Part shown: positions 8,236 through 17,128 of the stretch, piece by piece
Numbering within the stretch: position 1 is the stretch's first letter
Layout: the number at the start of each line of letters is the position of its first letter
Source of the DNA: RCIO01 sp035555795
Lineage (GTDB): Bacteria; Pseudomonadota; Alphaproteobacteria; Rhizobiales; Rhizobiaceae
Reading direction: 5' to 3'
DNA length: 64,000 bases
Assembly (NCBI GenBank): GCA_035555795.1
Contig: DATMGE010000014.1
Coordinates: 6,339 to 70,338, forward strand
Notes under the pieces: generated by a model
Told to the model about the DNA's origin: nothing
Seen by the model: the letters and a program-made list of their open reading frames with translations, nothing else
The model's database searches: none
Made by a program: the position numbers and the translations under genes

Positions 8236-8562
8236 TCAGGCGCGCGGCGGCCGGAACAGGCCGTCGGCCAGGACAGGGCCGGCGCAATGCTGCGATGAAA
8301 AGCGCGGCGCTTCCCTGCCCCTCGCCGGCAGGACGACGCCGGTTTCAGGCATGACCGCCATATTGAAATGACAGAGCATCGCCGAACGCTCCGCCTTCGA
8401 CACGCAGCCGGATTCGTCCGCATCGCCAACGACGCAGATCTCCGCGGCGGCGAGCGCGGGGCGCAGTTCCTTGCCCAGGCCGGCCACCGAGGTGGTGACC
8501 GCGGCGGCAGGCAACAGGGCCACGGCGACCAGCAGGGCCAGGAGAACGGAAAGACGCTTCAT
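8236..8562 (-). CDS. Small secreted protein with a possible EF-hand loop, unknown function
   Basis: I do not recognise this gene. ATG at 8562 begins a clear signal peptide (MKRLSVLLALLVAVALLPAAA). The mature part is about 85 residues and contains five cysteines. A 12-residue stretch, DADESGCVSKAE, fits the calcium-binding EF-hand loop (Asp at 1 and 3, Ser 5, Gly 6, Val 8, Glu 12) and is preceded by an alanine-rich helix. An in-frame extension up to 8664 overlaps pheA and lacks a ribosome-binding site. Even the chosen start has only a weak one, so the call as a real gene is moderate. Confidence 0.5.
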   Translation of the reverse strand: MKRLSVLLALLVAVALLPAAAVTTSVAGLGKELRPALAAAEICVVGDADESGCVSKAERSAMLCHFNMAVMPETGVVLPARGREAPRFSSQHCAGPVLADGLFRPPRA

Positions 8563-8645
8563 GCCAGCGGCATGGCCACAAACCATGTCGCTGGCAAGGA
8601 ACAAAACCGCAGGCGGGATAACAAAGCCGTGTGCCGCCGCGCGCG

Positions 8646-9512
8646 TCAGTCGGCGAGCTTCCATTCCTCGCGCGAGGGGCTGCGCGGGTAGACGCCGAGG
8701 ATGCGCACCTCGCGCGAGAAGAACCGCAGTTCCTCAAGCGCGTTCTTCACGCCGGCATCGTCGGGGTGGCCCTCGATGTCGGCATAGAAGAGCGTCGCCG
8801 TGAAGGCGCCGAGCTGGTAGCTCTCCAGCTTGGTCATGTTGACGCCATTGGTGGCGAAGCCGCCCATCGCCTTGTAGAGCGCCGCCGGCACGTTGCGGAC
8901 CCGGAAGATGAAGGTCGTCATCATCGGTGTGTCGGGCGTGGCACGCGCGACCCATTCCTTGCTCTTCGTCAACACCACGAAGCGGGTGGTGTTGGTGTCG
9001 ATGTCCTCGACATTCTCCTCCATGATGTCGAGGCCGTAGAGTTCGGCTGCGAGGCGCGGCGCGAGCGCGGCCATCGACCGATCCCCGACCTCCGAGACGA
9101 GCTTGGCCGCGCCGGCGGTGTCGCCGGCGATGACCGGCTTCCAGCCATTGCGGCGGATATATTTGCGGCACTGGCCCAGCGCATGGATGTGGCTGTGGAC
9201 GGTCTTGACCTCGCCGCGCGCCACGCCCGGCAGCACCATGAGCTGGAAATGGATCGGCAGGAAATATTCGCCGATGATGTGGAGGCGCGATTCGGGCAGG
9301 AGATGGTGGATATCGGCCACGCGCCCGGCGATCGTGTTCTCGATGGGGATCATGGCGAGGCCCGCCTTGCCGGTCTCGACGGCGTTGAAGGCATCCTCGA
9401 AGGTGGCGCAGGGCAGCGGCTCCATACCCGGATACATGTTGCGGCAGGCAGTATCGGAATTCGCTCCGGGCTCGCCCTGGAACGCGATCTTGTTCATATT
9501 CATCTGTGACAA
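8646..9512 (-). CDS. pheA: Prephenate dehydratase
   Basis: Monofunctional enzyme converting prephenate to phenylpyruvate in phenylalanine biosynthesis. The 288-residue protein has the catalytic PDT domain (KIAFQGEPGANSD at the N-terminus, IPIENTIAGRV, and the NTTRFVVL motif containing the catalytic Thr-Arg-Phe) followed by a C-terminal ACT domain (TTFIFRVRNVPAALYKAMGGF, GVNMTKLESYQ, ATLFYADIEGH) that senses phenylalanine. No chorismate mutase domain is fused. In many Rhizobiales kdsB lies between pheA and the neighbouring cytochrome c gene (from memory); here there is only a 283-bp divergent gap. Confidence 0.96.
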   Translation of the reverse strand: MSQMNMNKIAFQGEPGANSDTACRNMYPGMEPLPCATFEDAFNAVETGKAGLAMIPIENTIAGRVADIHHLLPESRLHIIGEYFLPIHFQLMVLPGVARGEVKTVHSHIHALGQCRKYIRRNGWKPVIAGDTAGAAKLVSEVGDRSMAALAPRLAAELYGLDIMEENVEDIDTNTTRFVVLTKSKEWVARATPDTPMMTTFIFRVRNVPAALYKAMGGFATNGVNMTKLESYQLGAFTATLFYADIEGHPDDAGVKNALEELRFFSREVRILGVYPRSPSREEWKLAD

Positions 9513-9795
9513 CTTTCAGTAACGGAAATCAGGCGGCGCGACGCCGGCAAAGGCGCTCGGCGCTATCTAAATCGGCCGCCCGTGACGGAGCCCCTGAAAG
9601 TACGATAGAGCTGCAAAACCAGCCTCCGAACAGGTCTGCGAGTGGCAAAACGTCTCACTCGCCGTGGCCCTTATAAGTGTTGCAAGGCCGAAGCAAAAGA
9701 CCTAGTTTCCGCGCAATTTCGCCCGCCCCTCCAGCGGGCTTCAGGCATGGTGCGAGCACGGCGGACGGATGTCCGCGGAACGGAGCGTTGAGCAG

Positions 9796-10557
9796 ATGAA
9801 CTCTTTCGAAATGAACAAGCTGATCGGCGCGTTCCTCGCTACCATATTCGTGATGTTCTCCGTGATACTGGCGTCCGACGCGCTGTTTGCGACGCATGCT
9901 CCCGAGACGCCGGGCTTCGCGATCGAGGTTGCCGAGGCTCCGGCCGGCGGCGGCGCGGCGGCGGAAGACAAGCCGAGCGCCTTGTCGCTGCTCGCTTCGG
10001 CCGATCCGGCTGCCGGCGAGGCCGTGTTCCGCAAATGCGCGGCCTGCCACACCGCCGACAAGGGCGGCGCCAACAAGATCGGCCCGAATCTCTGGGACGT
10101 CGTGAACCGCCCCATCGCCTCGCATGAAGGCTTCTCCTATTCGTCGGCGATGCGCGAATTCTCCGAAGGCGGCAGCCAGCATTGGGACTATGAGCATCTG
10201 AGCCATTTCCTCGTTGCGCCGCGCTCGCTGGTCAACGGCACGGCGATGGCTTTCGCCGGCATCAAGAATCCCCAGGAAGAGGCCAATCTGATCGCCTATC
10301 TGCGGTCGCTTTCCGACAATCCCGCGCCGCTGCCGGAAGCACCCGCGGCCGAGGGCGAAGCGCCGGCGGAAGGCGCACCCGCAGAAGCCGCGCCTGCCGA
10401 GGGCCAGCAGCCTGCACCGGCAGAGGGCCAGCAGCCCGCACCGGCCGAGAGCCAGGAAGCGCCTGCACAGCCTGCGCCGCAGAATGATGGAAATTCGGCC
10501 GCGCCGACGCCTGCACCGGGCGAAGCGGCGCCCGCACCGGCCCAGCCCGCCAATTGA
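9796..10557 (+). CDS. Membrane-anchored class I cytochrome c (CycM/c552-like) with Pro/Ala/Gln-rich tail
   Basis: A 253-residue electron carrier. ATG at 9796 is chosen because it leads into an uncleaved N-terminal membrane anchor (KLIGAFLATIFVMFSVILAS). A linker follows, then one heme-binding site (KCAACH), GPNLWDVV, and an axial Met in GTAMAFAG, all typical of the CycM group that links the bc1 complex to the aa3 oxidase. The last 80 residues are low complexity, with the units EGQQPAPA repeated twice and a related ESQEAPAQPA. The tail probably extends in the periplasm. The gene is divergent from pheA and has a strong terminator downstream. Heme attachment would depend on the ccm genes at 49-53 kb. 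Confidence 0.9.
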   Translation: MNSFEMNKLIGAFLATIFVMFSVILASDALFATHAPETPGFAIEVAEAPAGGGAAAEDKPSALSLLASADPAAGEAVFRKCAACHTADKGGANKIGPNLWDVVNRPIASHEGFSYSSAMREFSEGGSQHWDYEHLSHFLVAPRSLVNGTAMAFAGIKNPQEEANLIAYLRSLSDNPAPLPEAPAAEGEAPAEGAPAEAAPAEGQQPAPAEGQQPAPAESQEAPAQPAPQNDGNSAAPTPAPGEAAPAPAQPAN

Positions 10558-10585
10558 TGACGGAAACGTTATCTCCATAACCTGC

Positions 10586-10611
10586 AAAAAGCCGGCATTT
10601 GCCGGCTTTTT
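10586..10611 (+). terminator. Rho-independent terminator after cytochrome c gene
   Basis: AAAAAGCCGGC / GCCGGCTTTTT inverted repeat around a 4-base loop, ending in a run of five T on the plus strand, 30 bp after the stop codon. The A-run on the other side makes it symmetrical. Confidence 0.85.
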
Positions 10612-10796
10612 CATGTGCGGAAGAACGTTATCCGGGCCGGGCGGTGCGATTTTGGCCGTCACATGGCGTTCCATATGAAGCGAATCATGAAAATGCCTGA
10701 TCTCGTTGTTTTTACACAGGTCGAGACGCAAAGCGGCTGCGCACCCCCGCCGGACTTGCTAGGCTGGGTTTCGCAAGACGCAGTATGAGGTGAGCA

Positions 10797-12695
10797 ATGC
10801 ACTTTCCCGCCCGCATAATCGGCGCAACGGCCCTCGGCGCGTTGCTGGCTTTCGCGAACGGGAGTGCGGCGCAGGATGCCGGCCAAAAGGAAGAGAAGGA
10901 CGCCTGGCGAATCTCTTCCTCGCTGATCGAGAGCGACGCGGAGACGGAAAGTTTCGAGCGCTATCCATATGTCAATCCCGATGCGCCCAAGGGCGGCACG
11001 GTCAATGCGATCGCGACCGGCACCTTCGACAGTTTCAATCCCTTCATCGTGCGCGGCACGCCGGCAGCCGGCCTGACCAATTTCGGCGGGCTTCTCTATG
11101 AGACGCTGATGCAGCAGTCGACCGACGAGCCGGGAACAAGCCACGGGCTCATCGCCGACGCGTTCAAATATCCCGACGACTATTCGTCGGCCACCTATCG
11201 CATCCATCCCGATGCGCGCTGGCATGATGGCGAGCCGATCACCGCCGAGGATGTGGTCTGGTCGTTCGACAAGCTCAAGGAGATCAGCCAGCTCTACAAT
11301 CGCTATTATGCGAATGTGATCGAGGCGGTGGCTGTGTCGGAGCGCGAGGTGGAATTCCGCTTCGACCAGAAGGGCAATCGCGAATTGCCGCATATCATGG
11401 GCGATCTCGCCGTGCTGCCGAAGCACTGGTGGGAGGGTAAGGATGCGCAGGGCCGGCAGCGCGACATCACCCAGCCCACGCTGGAGAAGCCGCTCGGCTC
11501 GGGCGCCTATGAGATAGAGAGCTTCCGCCCCGGTTCGGAAATCGTCTGGACGCGCGTGAAGGACTATTGGGGCGCCAAGCTGCCGGTGAATATCGGCCGC
11601 CAGAATTTCGACCGCCAGCGCTTCGTCTATTTCCAGGACGACAATGCCGCCTGGCAGGCCTTCACCAAGGGCGGCTTCCAGGACTACCGGCTGGAGAACC
11701 GGGCGCAGCGCTGGGCGACCGGCTACAATTTCCCCGCCTTCGAGGCGGGCGACGTGATCAAGCGCGAGTTCGAGAGCACGGCGGGCTATCCGATGCAGGG
11801 CTTCGTGCTCAATACGCGCAAGCCGCAATTCGCCGACCGGCGCGTGCGCGAGGCGCTGACATGGGCCTTCGACTTCGAGAGCATGAACCGCACGCTCTTC
11901 TACAATGCCTATGCGCGCACAGCGACCTATTTCGGCGGCGGAGAGCTTGCTTCCAGCGGCCTGCCGAAGGGACGCGAACTGGCGATCCTCGAGGAATTCC
12001 GCGGCAAGGTGCCCGACGAGGTGTTCACCAAGGAATTCACGCTGCCGGTGTATGACAAGCCGCAATCGGTGCGCGAGAACCTGCGCCATGCGGTGCAATT
12101 GCTGCGCGACGCCGGCTGGGAAAGCCGCGACGGGCGCATGGTGAGCGTGCAGACGGGCCAACCTTTCACAATCGAGTTCCTGGGCGACGACCCGACGGAC
12201 GAGCGCGTGATGAAGCCCTTCATCGACAATCTGCGCCGCCTGGGCATCCAGGCGTCGATCCGGATCGTCGACACGAGCCAGTATGTCAACCGCTTCCGCA
12301 CCTTCGACTATGACGTGGTGGTCGGCGTGCTGCCGCAGTCGCAATCGCCGGGCAACGAGCAGCGCGACTATTGGAGCTCGATCGCCGCCGACCAGCCCGA
12401 TTCGCGCAATCTCGCCGGCATCAAGGATCCCGTGATCGACGCACTGATCGACAAGGTGATCTTCGCCAAGGACCGCGAGGAACTCGTGGCGGCCACCCAT
12501 GCGCTCGATCGCGTGCTCCTGTGGGGCTACTATATCGTGCCGCACTGGCACTCGCCCTCGCTGCGCATCGCCTACTGGAACAAGTTCGGCATACCCGAAA
12601 AGCAGCCCAGCTATGTCGGCATCGACATCGATTCCTGGTGGATCGACGTGGAGCGCGAGAAGGCGCTGGCTGCCAGGCACCGGAGCGGCAACTGA
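10797..12695 (+). CDS. yejA: ABC transporter extracellular peptide-binding protein (YejA-like, first copy)
   Basis: Periplasmic substrate-binding protein of family 5 (SBP_bac_5), 632 residues, feeding the YejBEF importer. ATG at 10797 follows AGGTGA and starts a signal peptide (FPARIIGATALGALLAFANGSAAQ). The body shows the family order: NPDAPKGGTVNAIATGTFDSFNPF, a WHDGEPITAEDVVWSFD segment, GSGAYEI, and REALTWAFDFE. In Brucella and other Rhizobiales two tandem yejA genes precede yejB; the same arrangement is seen here, with the stop overlapping the next start (ATGA). The family carries peptides; characterised Yej systems are linked to microcin C uptake and resistance to antimicrobial peptides. 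The substrate here is inferred. Confidence 0.92.
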   Translation: MHFPARIIGATALGALLAFANGSAAQDAGQKEEKDAWRISSSLIESDAETESFERYPYVNPDAPKGGTVNAIATGTFDSFNPFIVRGTPAAGLTNFGGLLYETLMQQSTDEPGTSHGLIADAFKYPDDYSSATYRIHPDARWHDGEPITAEDVVWSFDKLKEISQLYNRYYANVIEAVAVSEREVEFRFDQKGNRELPHIMGDLAVLPKHWWEGKDAQGRQRDITQPTLEKPLGSGAYEIESFRPGSEIVWTRVKDYWGAKLPVNIGRQNFDRQRFVYFQDDNAAWQAFTKGGFQDYRLENRAQRWATGYNFPAFEAGDVIKREFESTAGYPMQGFVLNTRKPQFADRRVREALTWAFDFESMNRTLFYNAYARTATYFGGGELASSGLPKGRELAILEEFRGKVPDEVFTKEFTLPVYDKPQSVRENLRHAVQLLRDAGWESRDGRMVSVQTGQPFTIEFLGDDPTDERVMKPFIDNLRRLGIQASIRIVDTSQYVNRFRTFDYDVVVGVLPQSQSPGNEQRDYWSSIAADQPDSRNLAGIKDPVIDALIDKVIFAKDREELVAATHALDRVLLWGYYIVPHWHSPSLRIAYWNKFGIPEKQPSYVGIDIDSWWIDVEREKALAARHRSGN

Positions 12696-14569
12696 TGGCC
12701 GCCGGCTGGCTGCGGCGCCGCGACTTCCTGGCGCTCGGCGCGGCAAGCCTCGCCGCGCCGCTGCTGCCATCGCGGGGCATCGCCGCGCTGGCGACGGAGG
12801 AAGCGCTCCATGGGATCTCGACCTTTGGCGAGTTGAAATATCCGAAGGACTTCAGTCATTTCGACTACGCATATGTGGATGCGCCGCAAGGCGGGACGTT
12901 CAATTTCCAGCCGCCGAACTGGCTTTTCAACCAGTCGGTGCTGACCTTCAACACGCTCAACACCTTCGTGCCGCGGGGCGACGCGCCGCCGCGCATAGAA
13001 ATGTGCTTCGATACGCTGATGGCCGGATCGCTGGACGAGCCGGATTCGCTCTACGGTCTGCTCGCCGAGACAGTGACGATCGCCGCCGACCGCAACAGCT
13101 TCACCTTCCGCCTGCGACCGGAAGCGCGGTTCCATGACGGCTCGCCGGTGACGGCGGCCGATGCCGTCTTCACCTTCGACCTGCTCAAGGAAAAGGGCCA
13201 TCCGCAGCTTTCGCTGCCGCTGTCCGACATGACGGAGGCGGTGGCCGAGGACGAGCGCACTTTCCGCATCGGCTTCAACGGCGAACAGTCGTCGCAGACC
13301 GTCTTCGCGGTTGCCGGCTATCCGGTGCTGTCGAAGGCCTGGTTCGAGACGCATCCCTTCGATGGCTCGCAGATGACGGCGCCGCTTGGCAACGGCCAGT
13401 ACAAGGTCGGACGCCTCTCCGCCGGTCGCTTCATCGAATATGAGAAGGTGCCCGATTATTGGGGCCGTGACCTGGCGGTCAACCGGGGCCTGAACCATTT
13501 CGAGCGCATCCGCATCGAGTTCTACCGCGAGCGGCAGGCGGGCTTCGAGGCCTTCAAGAAAGGGGAAATCCTGTTCCGGCAGGAGTTCACCGCGCGCACC
13601 TGGGCGACAGAATATGACTTCCCGGCGATCCGAGACAAAAGGGTCACGAAACGCGAATTTCCCGGCGACCTGAGACCCACCATGCAGGCCTGGGCGGTGA
13701 ACCAGCGGCGCGAGCGGTTCAAGGATGCACGGGTGCGCGAGGCAATCGCCCACTGCTTCGACTTCGAGTGGACCAACCGCAATCTCTTCTACGACGCCTA
13801 TGCCCGCGCGCAGAGCTGCTTCGAGAAATCCGATTTCAAGGCGGAGGGTGTCCCCTCGCCGGAGGAACTGGCGCTGATGGAGCCGCTGCGCGCGCATATT
13901 CCGGATGAAGCCTTCGGCGAGGCGGTGATGCAGCCCGTATCCGACGGCTCGGGACGCGACCGGACCATGCTGCGCCGCGCGCGGCAGCTTCTGATCGAGG
14001 CCGGATGGACCGCGCAGGGAAACCGTCTCGTCGACGCGCGCGGAGCGCCGCTGGCGGTGGAGATGCTGGTGCAGGACGAGTCGCTCTCGCGGATCACCTC
14101 GCCCTTCGTGGAAAACATGCGCGCGATCGGCATCGACGCCACGATCCGCATGGTGGATTCGGCGCAATATCAGGCGCGGCAGGCGGATTTCGACTTCGAC
14201 ATCGTGATGATGGCGCTGAGCTTCGACGGCACGCCGACGCGCGACCAGCTTGCCAACAGCTTCCACTCCCGTGCCGCCAAGGCCAGCGGATCGCGCAATC
14301 TGAGCGGCACTGAGAACCCCGCCATCGATGCGCTGATCGACGCGGCGGGACGGGCAACGAACCGCAATGAGATGATAACCGCCATGCGCGCGCTCGACAG
14401 GGTCTTGCGCGCACGCCGCGACTGGATTCCAAACTGGTATGCAGCGAATCACAAGGCGGCCTATTGGGACATGTTTGGCTTCAAGGAGCCCAAGCCCGAT
14501 TACGGTTTCCCGGTGGAATCGCTTTGGTGGGTGGATAGCGAGAAAGCGAAAGCCATTGGCAAAGCCTGA
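12695..14569 (+). CDS. yejA: ABC transporter extracellular peptide-binding protein (YejA-like, second copy)
   Basis: A second SBP_bac_5 protein (624 residues) translated from an ATG that overlaps the stop of the first copy by one base. It begins with a twin-arginine-like leader (RRRDFLALGAASLAAPLLP), unlike the Sec-type leader of the first copy. Core motifs match the first: VDAPQGGTFNFQPPNW, FHDGSPVTAADAVFTFDLL, APLGNGQYKVG and REAIAHCFDFEW. The two copies are clearly divergent paralogues, so they may widen the substrate range of one permease. An open frame extends far upstream but only through the antisense-like register of the preceding gene. Confidence 0.92.
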   Translation: MAAGWLRRRDFLALGAASLAAPLLPSRGIAALATEEALHGISTFGELKYPKDFSHFDYAYVDAPQGGTFNFQPPNWLFNQSVLTFNTLNTFVPRGDAPPRIEMCFDTLMAGSLDEPDSLYGLLAETVTIAADRNSFTFRLRPEARFHDGSPVTAADAVFTFDLLKEKGHPQLSLPLSDMTEAVAEDERTFRIGFNGEQSSQTVFAVAGYPVLSKAWFETHPFDGSQMTAPLGNGQYKVGRLSAGRFIEYEKVPDYWGRDLAVNRGLNHFERIRIEFYRERQAGFEAFKKGEILFRQEFTARTWATEYDFPAIRDKRVTKREFPGDLRPTMQAWAVNQRRERFKDARVREAIAHCFDFEWTNRNLFYDAYARAQSCFEKSDFKAEGVPSPEELALMEPLRAHIPDEAFGEAVMQPVSDGSGRDRTMLRRARQLLIEAGWTAQGNRLVDARGAPLAVEMLVQDESLSRITSPFVENMRAIGIDATIRMVDSAQYQARQADFDFDIVMMALSFDGTPTRDQLANSFHSRAAKASGSRNLSGTENPAIDALIDAAGRATNRNEMITAMRALDRVLRARRDWIPNWYAANHKAAYWDMFGFKEPKPDYGFPVESLWWVDSEKAKAIGKA

Positions 14570-14587
14570 CCAGGGAGCGCATGCCTG

Positions 14588-15679
14588 ATGGCTGCTTACG
14601 TACTGCGCCGGCTGTTGCTGATGATCCCGACCCTGTTCGGGATCATGGCGATCTCCTTCATCGTCATCCAGTTCGCGCCGGGGGGGCCCGTCGAGCAGGT
14701 GATCGCGCGGCTGCAGGGACAGGGCGGCGGGGCGGCCGACCGTCTTTCCGGCGGCGGCGATGCCGGGCAGCAATTCGACATGAGCGGCGGGGAATCGCGC
14801 TATCGCGGCGCGCAGGGGCTCGACCCGGCCTTCATCGCGCAACTTGAGAAGCAGTTCGGCTTCGACAAGCCGCCGATCGAGCGCTTCTTCGGCATGTTGT
14901 GGAACTATATCCGCTTCGATTTCGGCGAGAGCTATTTCCGCGACATTTCGGTGATCGACCTGATCATAGAGAAGATGCCGGTATCGATCTCGCTGGGGCT
15001 GTGGATCACGCTGATCTCCTATCTGATCTCGATCCCGCTCGGCATCCGCAAGGCGGTGAAGGACGGCTCCGTCTTCGATGTTTGGACGAGCGGTATCGTC
15101 ATCGTCGGCTACGCCATTCCCGGCTTCCTCTTCGCCATCCTGCTGATGGTGCTGTTCGCCGGCGGCTCCTTCTTCGACTGGTTCCCGCTGCGCGGGCTGA
15201 CATCGGAGAACTGGCACCAGCTTTCGTGGCCGGAACGTATTCTCGACTATTTCTGGCACCTGACCCTGCCCCTGACGGCCATGGTGCTTTCGGCCTTCGC
15301 CACCACGACGCTGCTGACCAAGAATTCCTTCCTCGAGGAAATCCGCAAGCAATATGTCGTCACCGCGCGGGCCAAAGGACTGTCGGAACGGCAGGTGCTC
15401 TATGGTCATGTGTTCCGCAATGCGATGTTGATCATCGTGGCGGGCTTTCCGGGCGCGTTCATCTCAGCCTTCTTCACCGGCTCGCTGCTGATCGAGAATA
15501 TCTTCTCGCTCGACGGGCTCGGCCTGCTCGGCTTCCGCTCGGTTCTCGACCGCGACTATGCGGTGGTGTTCGCCACGCTCTACATCTTCTCGCTGATCGG
15601 CCTTTTCGTCGGCCTGCTCTCGGACCTGATCTATACCTGGATCGATCCGCGCATCGACTTCGACCGCAGGGACGTGTGA
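14588..15679 (+). CDS. yejB: Peptide ABC transporter permease YejB
   Basis: Inner-membrane permease (363 residues) of the BPD_transp_1 family. It has an N-terminal membrane helix (YVLRRLLLMIPTLFGIMAIS), a periplasmic loop with low-complexity Gly-Gly stretches, and five more predicted helices. The EAA loop contacting the ATPase is visible as YVVTARAKGLSERQVLYGHVFRNA. It ends at a TGA that overlaps the yejE start. The position within yejA-yejA-yejB-yejE identifies it as YejB rather than a Dpp/Opp permease. Confidence 0.93.
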   Translation: MAAYVLRRLLLMIPTLFGIMAISFIVIQFAPGGPVEQVIARLQGQGGGAADRLSGGGDAGQQFDMSGGESRYRGAQGLDPAFIAQLEKQFGFDKPPIERFFGMLWNYIRFDFGESYFRDISVIDLIIEKMPVSISLGLWITLISYLISIPLGIRKAVKDGSVFDVWTSGIVIVGYAIPGFLFAILLMVLFAGGSFFDWFPLRGLTSENWHQLSWPERILDYFWHLTLPLTAMVLSAFATTTLLTKNSFLEEIRKQYVVTARAKGLSERQVLYGHVFRNAMLIIVAGFPGAFISAFFTGSLLIENIFSLDGLGLLGFRSVLDRDYAVVFATLYIFSLIGLFVGLLSDLIYTWIDPRIDFDRRDV

Positions 15680-16830
15680 TGAGCGACATCCAGGTGAAGG
15701 CCGAGGTGGAAGGCGTTCGCGAGAAGGTGGCGCGGCCGTGGCTGTCGCCGCTCAACCGGCGCCGCTGGCAGAATTTCAAAGCCAACCGGCGCGGCTACTG
15801 GTCGCTGTGGATCTTCCTCGTCCTGTTCGTGCTGTCGCTGTTCGCGGAGTTCATCGCCAACGACAAGCCGATCATCGCCTCCTACAAGGGCGAGATCATC
15901 TATCCGGTTCTGGTCGATTATCCCGAGGAGAAGTTCGGCGGCTTCCTCGCCGTGACCGACTATCGCGATCCGGTGATACAGGAGGAGATCACGGCCAATG
16001 GCTGGGCGATCTGGCCACCGGTCCGCTATTCCTACCGCACGGTGAACAACGAGATCCCCGAGGCGGCACCTGCCAAGCCTTCATGGATGTACAACGCCGA
16101 GACGCGATGCAGCCGCTACATGGCGGGCGTGGACGATCCCGATTGCCGGCCGGGCAACTGGAACTGGCTGGGCACCGACGACCAGGCGCGCGATGTGCTC
16201 GCCCGCGTCATCTACGGCTTCCGCATCTCGGTTCTGTTCGGGCTGGTGCTGACGCTCGCCTCGGCGGTGATCGGCGTGTCGGCAGGCGCCGTGCAGGGCT
16301 ATTTCGGCGGCTGGACCGACCTGATCTTCCAGCGCTTCATCGAGATCTGGTCGTCGATCCCGGTGCTTTACCTCATCCTCATCATCGCAGCTGTGCTGCC
16401 GCCGGGCTTCTTCATCCTGCTCGGCATCATGCTCCTGTTTTCCTGGGTGGCCTTCGTCGGCGTGGTGCGGGCGGAGTTCCTGCGCGCGCGCAACTTCGAA
16501 TATGTGAATGCGGCGCGCGCGCTTGGCGTCGGCAATTTCACCATCATGTACCGGCACCTTTTGCCCAATGCGATGGTGGCGACGCTGACCTTCCTGCCCT
16601 TCATCCTCAACGGCGCCATCACCACGCTGACCTCGCTCGACTTCCTCGGCTTCGGCCTGCCGCCCGGCTCCGCCTCGCTGGGCGAACTGCTCAGGCAGGG
16701 CCAGCGCAACCTCAACGCGCCATGGCTCGGCATTTCCGGCTTCCTGACGCTCTCGATCATGCTGTCGCTGCTGATCTTCATCGGCGAGGCCACGCGGGAC
16801 GCGTTCGATCCGCGGAAGACTTTTCGGTGA
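15679..16830 (+). CDS. yejE: Peptide ABC transporter permease YejE
   Basis: Second permease (383 residues). The ATG at 15679 overlaps the yejB stop. It has an N-terminal cytoplasmic stretch with LSPLNRRRWQNFKANRRGYWSLW, the OppC_N-type first helix, a large periplasmic domain (about residues 60-170, FAEFIANDKPIIASYKGEII onward) characteristic of YejE, and the C-terminal transporter domain with the EAA loop (YVNAARALGVGNFTIMYRHLLPNA). In homologous operons yejF follows directly; here 680 bp containing a toxin-antitoxin pair intervene. Confidence 0.93.
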   Translation: MSDIQVKAEVEGVREKVARPWLSPLNRRRWQNFKANRRGYWSLWIFLVLFVLSLFAEFIANDKPIIASYKGEIIYPVLVDYPEEKFGGFLAVTDYRDPVIQEEITANGWAIWPPVRYSYRTVNNEIPEAAPAKPSWMYNAETRCSRYMAGVDDPDCRPGNWNWLGTDDQARDVLARVIYGFRISVLFGLVLTLASAVIGVSAGAVQGYFGGWTDLIFQRFIEIWSSIPVLYLILIIAAVLPPGFFILLGIMLLFSWVAFVGVVRAEFLRARNFEYVNAARALGVGNFTIMYRHLLPNAMVATLTFLPFILNGAITTLTSLDFLGFGLPPGSASLGELLRQGQRNLNAPWLGISGFLTLSIMLSLLIFIGEATRDAFDPRKTFR

Positions 16831-16868
16831 GGTGCGGGGTGTGGTATAAAGTGGCTGGTTTTCTACCA
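16821..16868 (+). promoter_or_regulatory. Predicted promoter and operator of the vapBC module
   Basis: TTTTCG (16821-16826, overlapping the end of yejE) and TATAAA (16845-16850) are 18 bases apart. An imperfect inverted repeat (TGGTATAAAG at 16842 and TTTTCTACCA ending at 16868) covers the -10 element and stops just before the antitoxin ribosome-binding site, as expected for VapB autorepression. Predicted by eye only. Confidence 0.45.
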
Positions 16869-16879
16869 TGGAGGCAGTC

Positions 16880-17128
16880 ATGGGCATGAACATCAAGAGC
16901 GATGAAGCGCAAAGGATCGCGAAGGAAATCGCCCATCATACGGGCGAGACGATCACCTCCGCAGTGCTGACAGCTCTCAAGGAACGCTTGGAGCGATTGA
17001 AAAGAGAGGCGAATTACGAAGAACGCAAGGCTCGGATCGAGGAGATCATTCGCCGGTCGGGCCCTACTGCGCCGGGCGTAACCAGTGACCATTCCGATCT
17101 GTATGACGAGTATGGATTGCCTAAATGA
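16880..17128 (+). CDS. vapB: VapB-type antitoxin (Rv0623-like)
   Basis: An 82-residue protein with the Rv0623-like/PSK antitoxin pattern: NIKSDEAQRIAKEIAHHTGETITSAVLTAL at the N-terminus (ribbon-helix-helix-like DNA-binding part), a charged helix, and a short C-terminal tail (HSDLYDEYGLPK) that would occupy the toxin active site. ATG at 16880 is placed by a GGAGG site five bases upstream; the earlier ATG at 16868 lacks one. The stop overlaps the vapC start (ATGA). The codon use is visibly more A/T-rich than in the flanking yej genes, consistent with acquisition by transfer. Confidence 0.88.
   Translation: MGMNIKSDEAQRIAKEIAHHTGETITSAVLTALKERLERLKREANYEERKARIEEIIRRSGPTAPGVTSDHSDLYDEYGLPK

Noticed and set aside
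10330..10550. Tandem repeat array in the cytochrome c gene
   Set aside because: Only two near-identical EGQQPAPA units in a low-complexity Pro/Ala tail; ordinary flexible linker.
12611..15409. A 932-codon open frame antisense to yejA/yejB
   Set aside because: His/Arg/Asp-rich shadow of a GC-rich coding strand; no start signal and no domain. The plus-strand proteins are clearly real.
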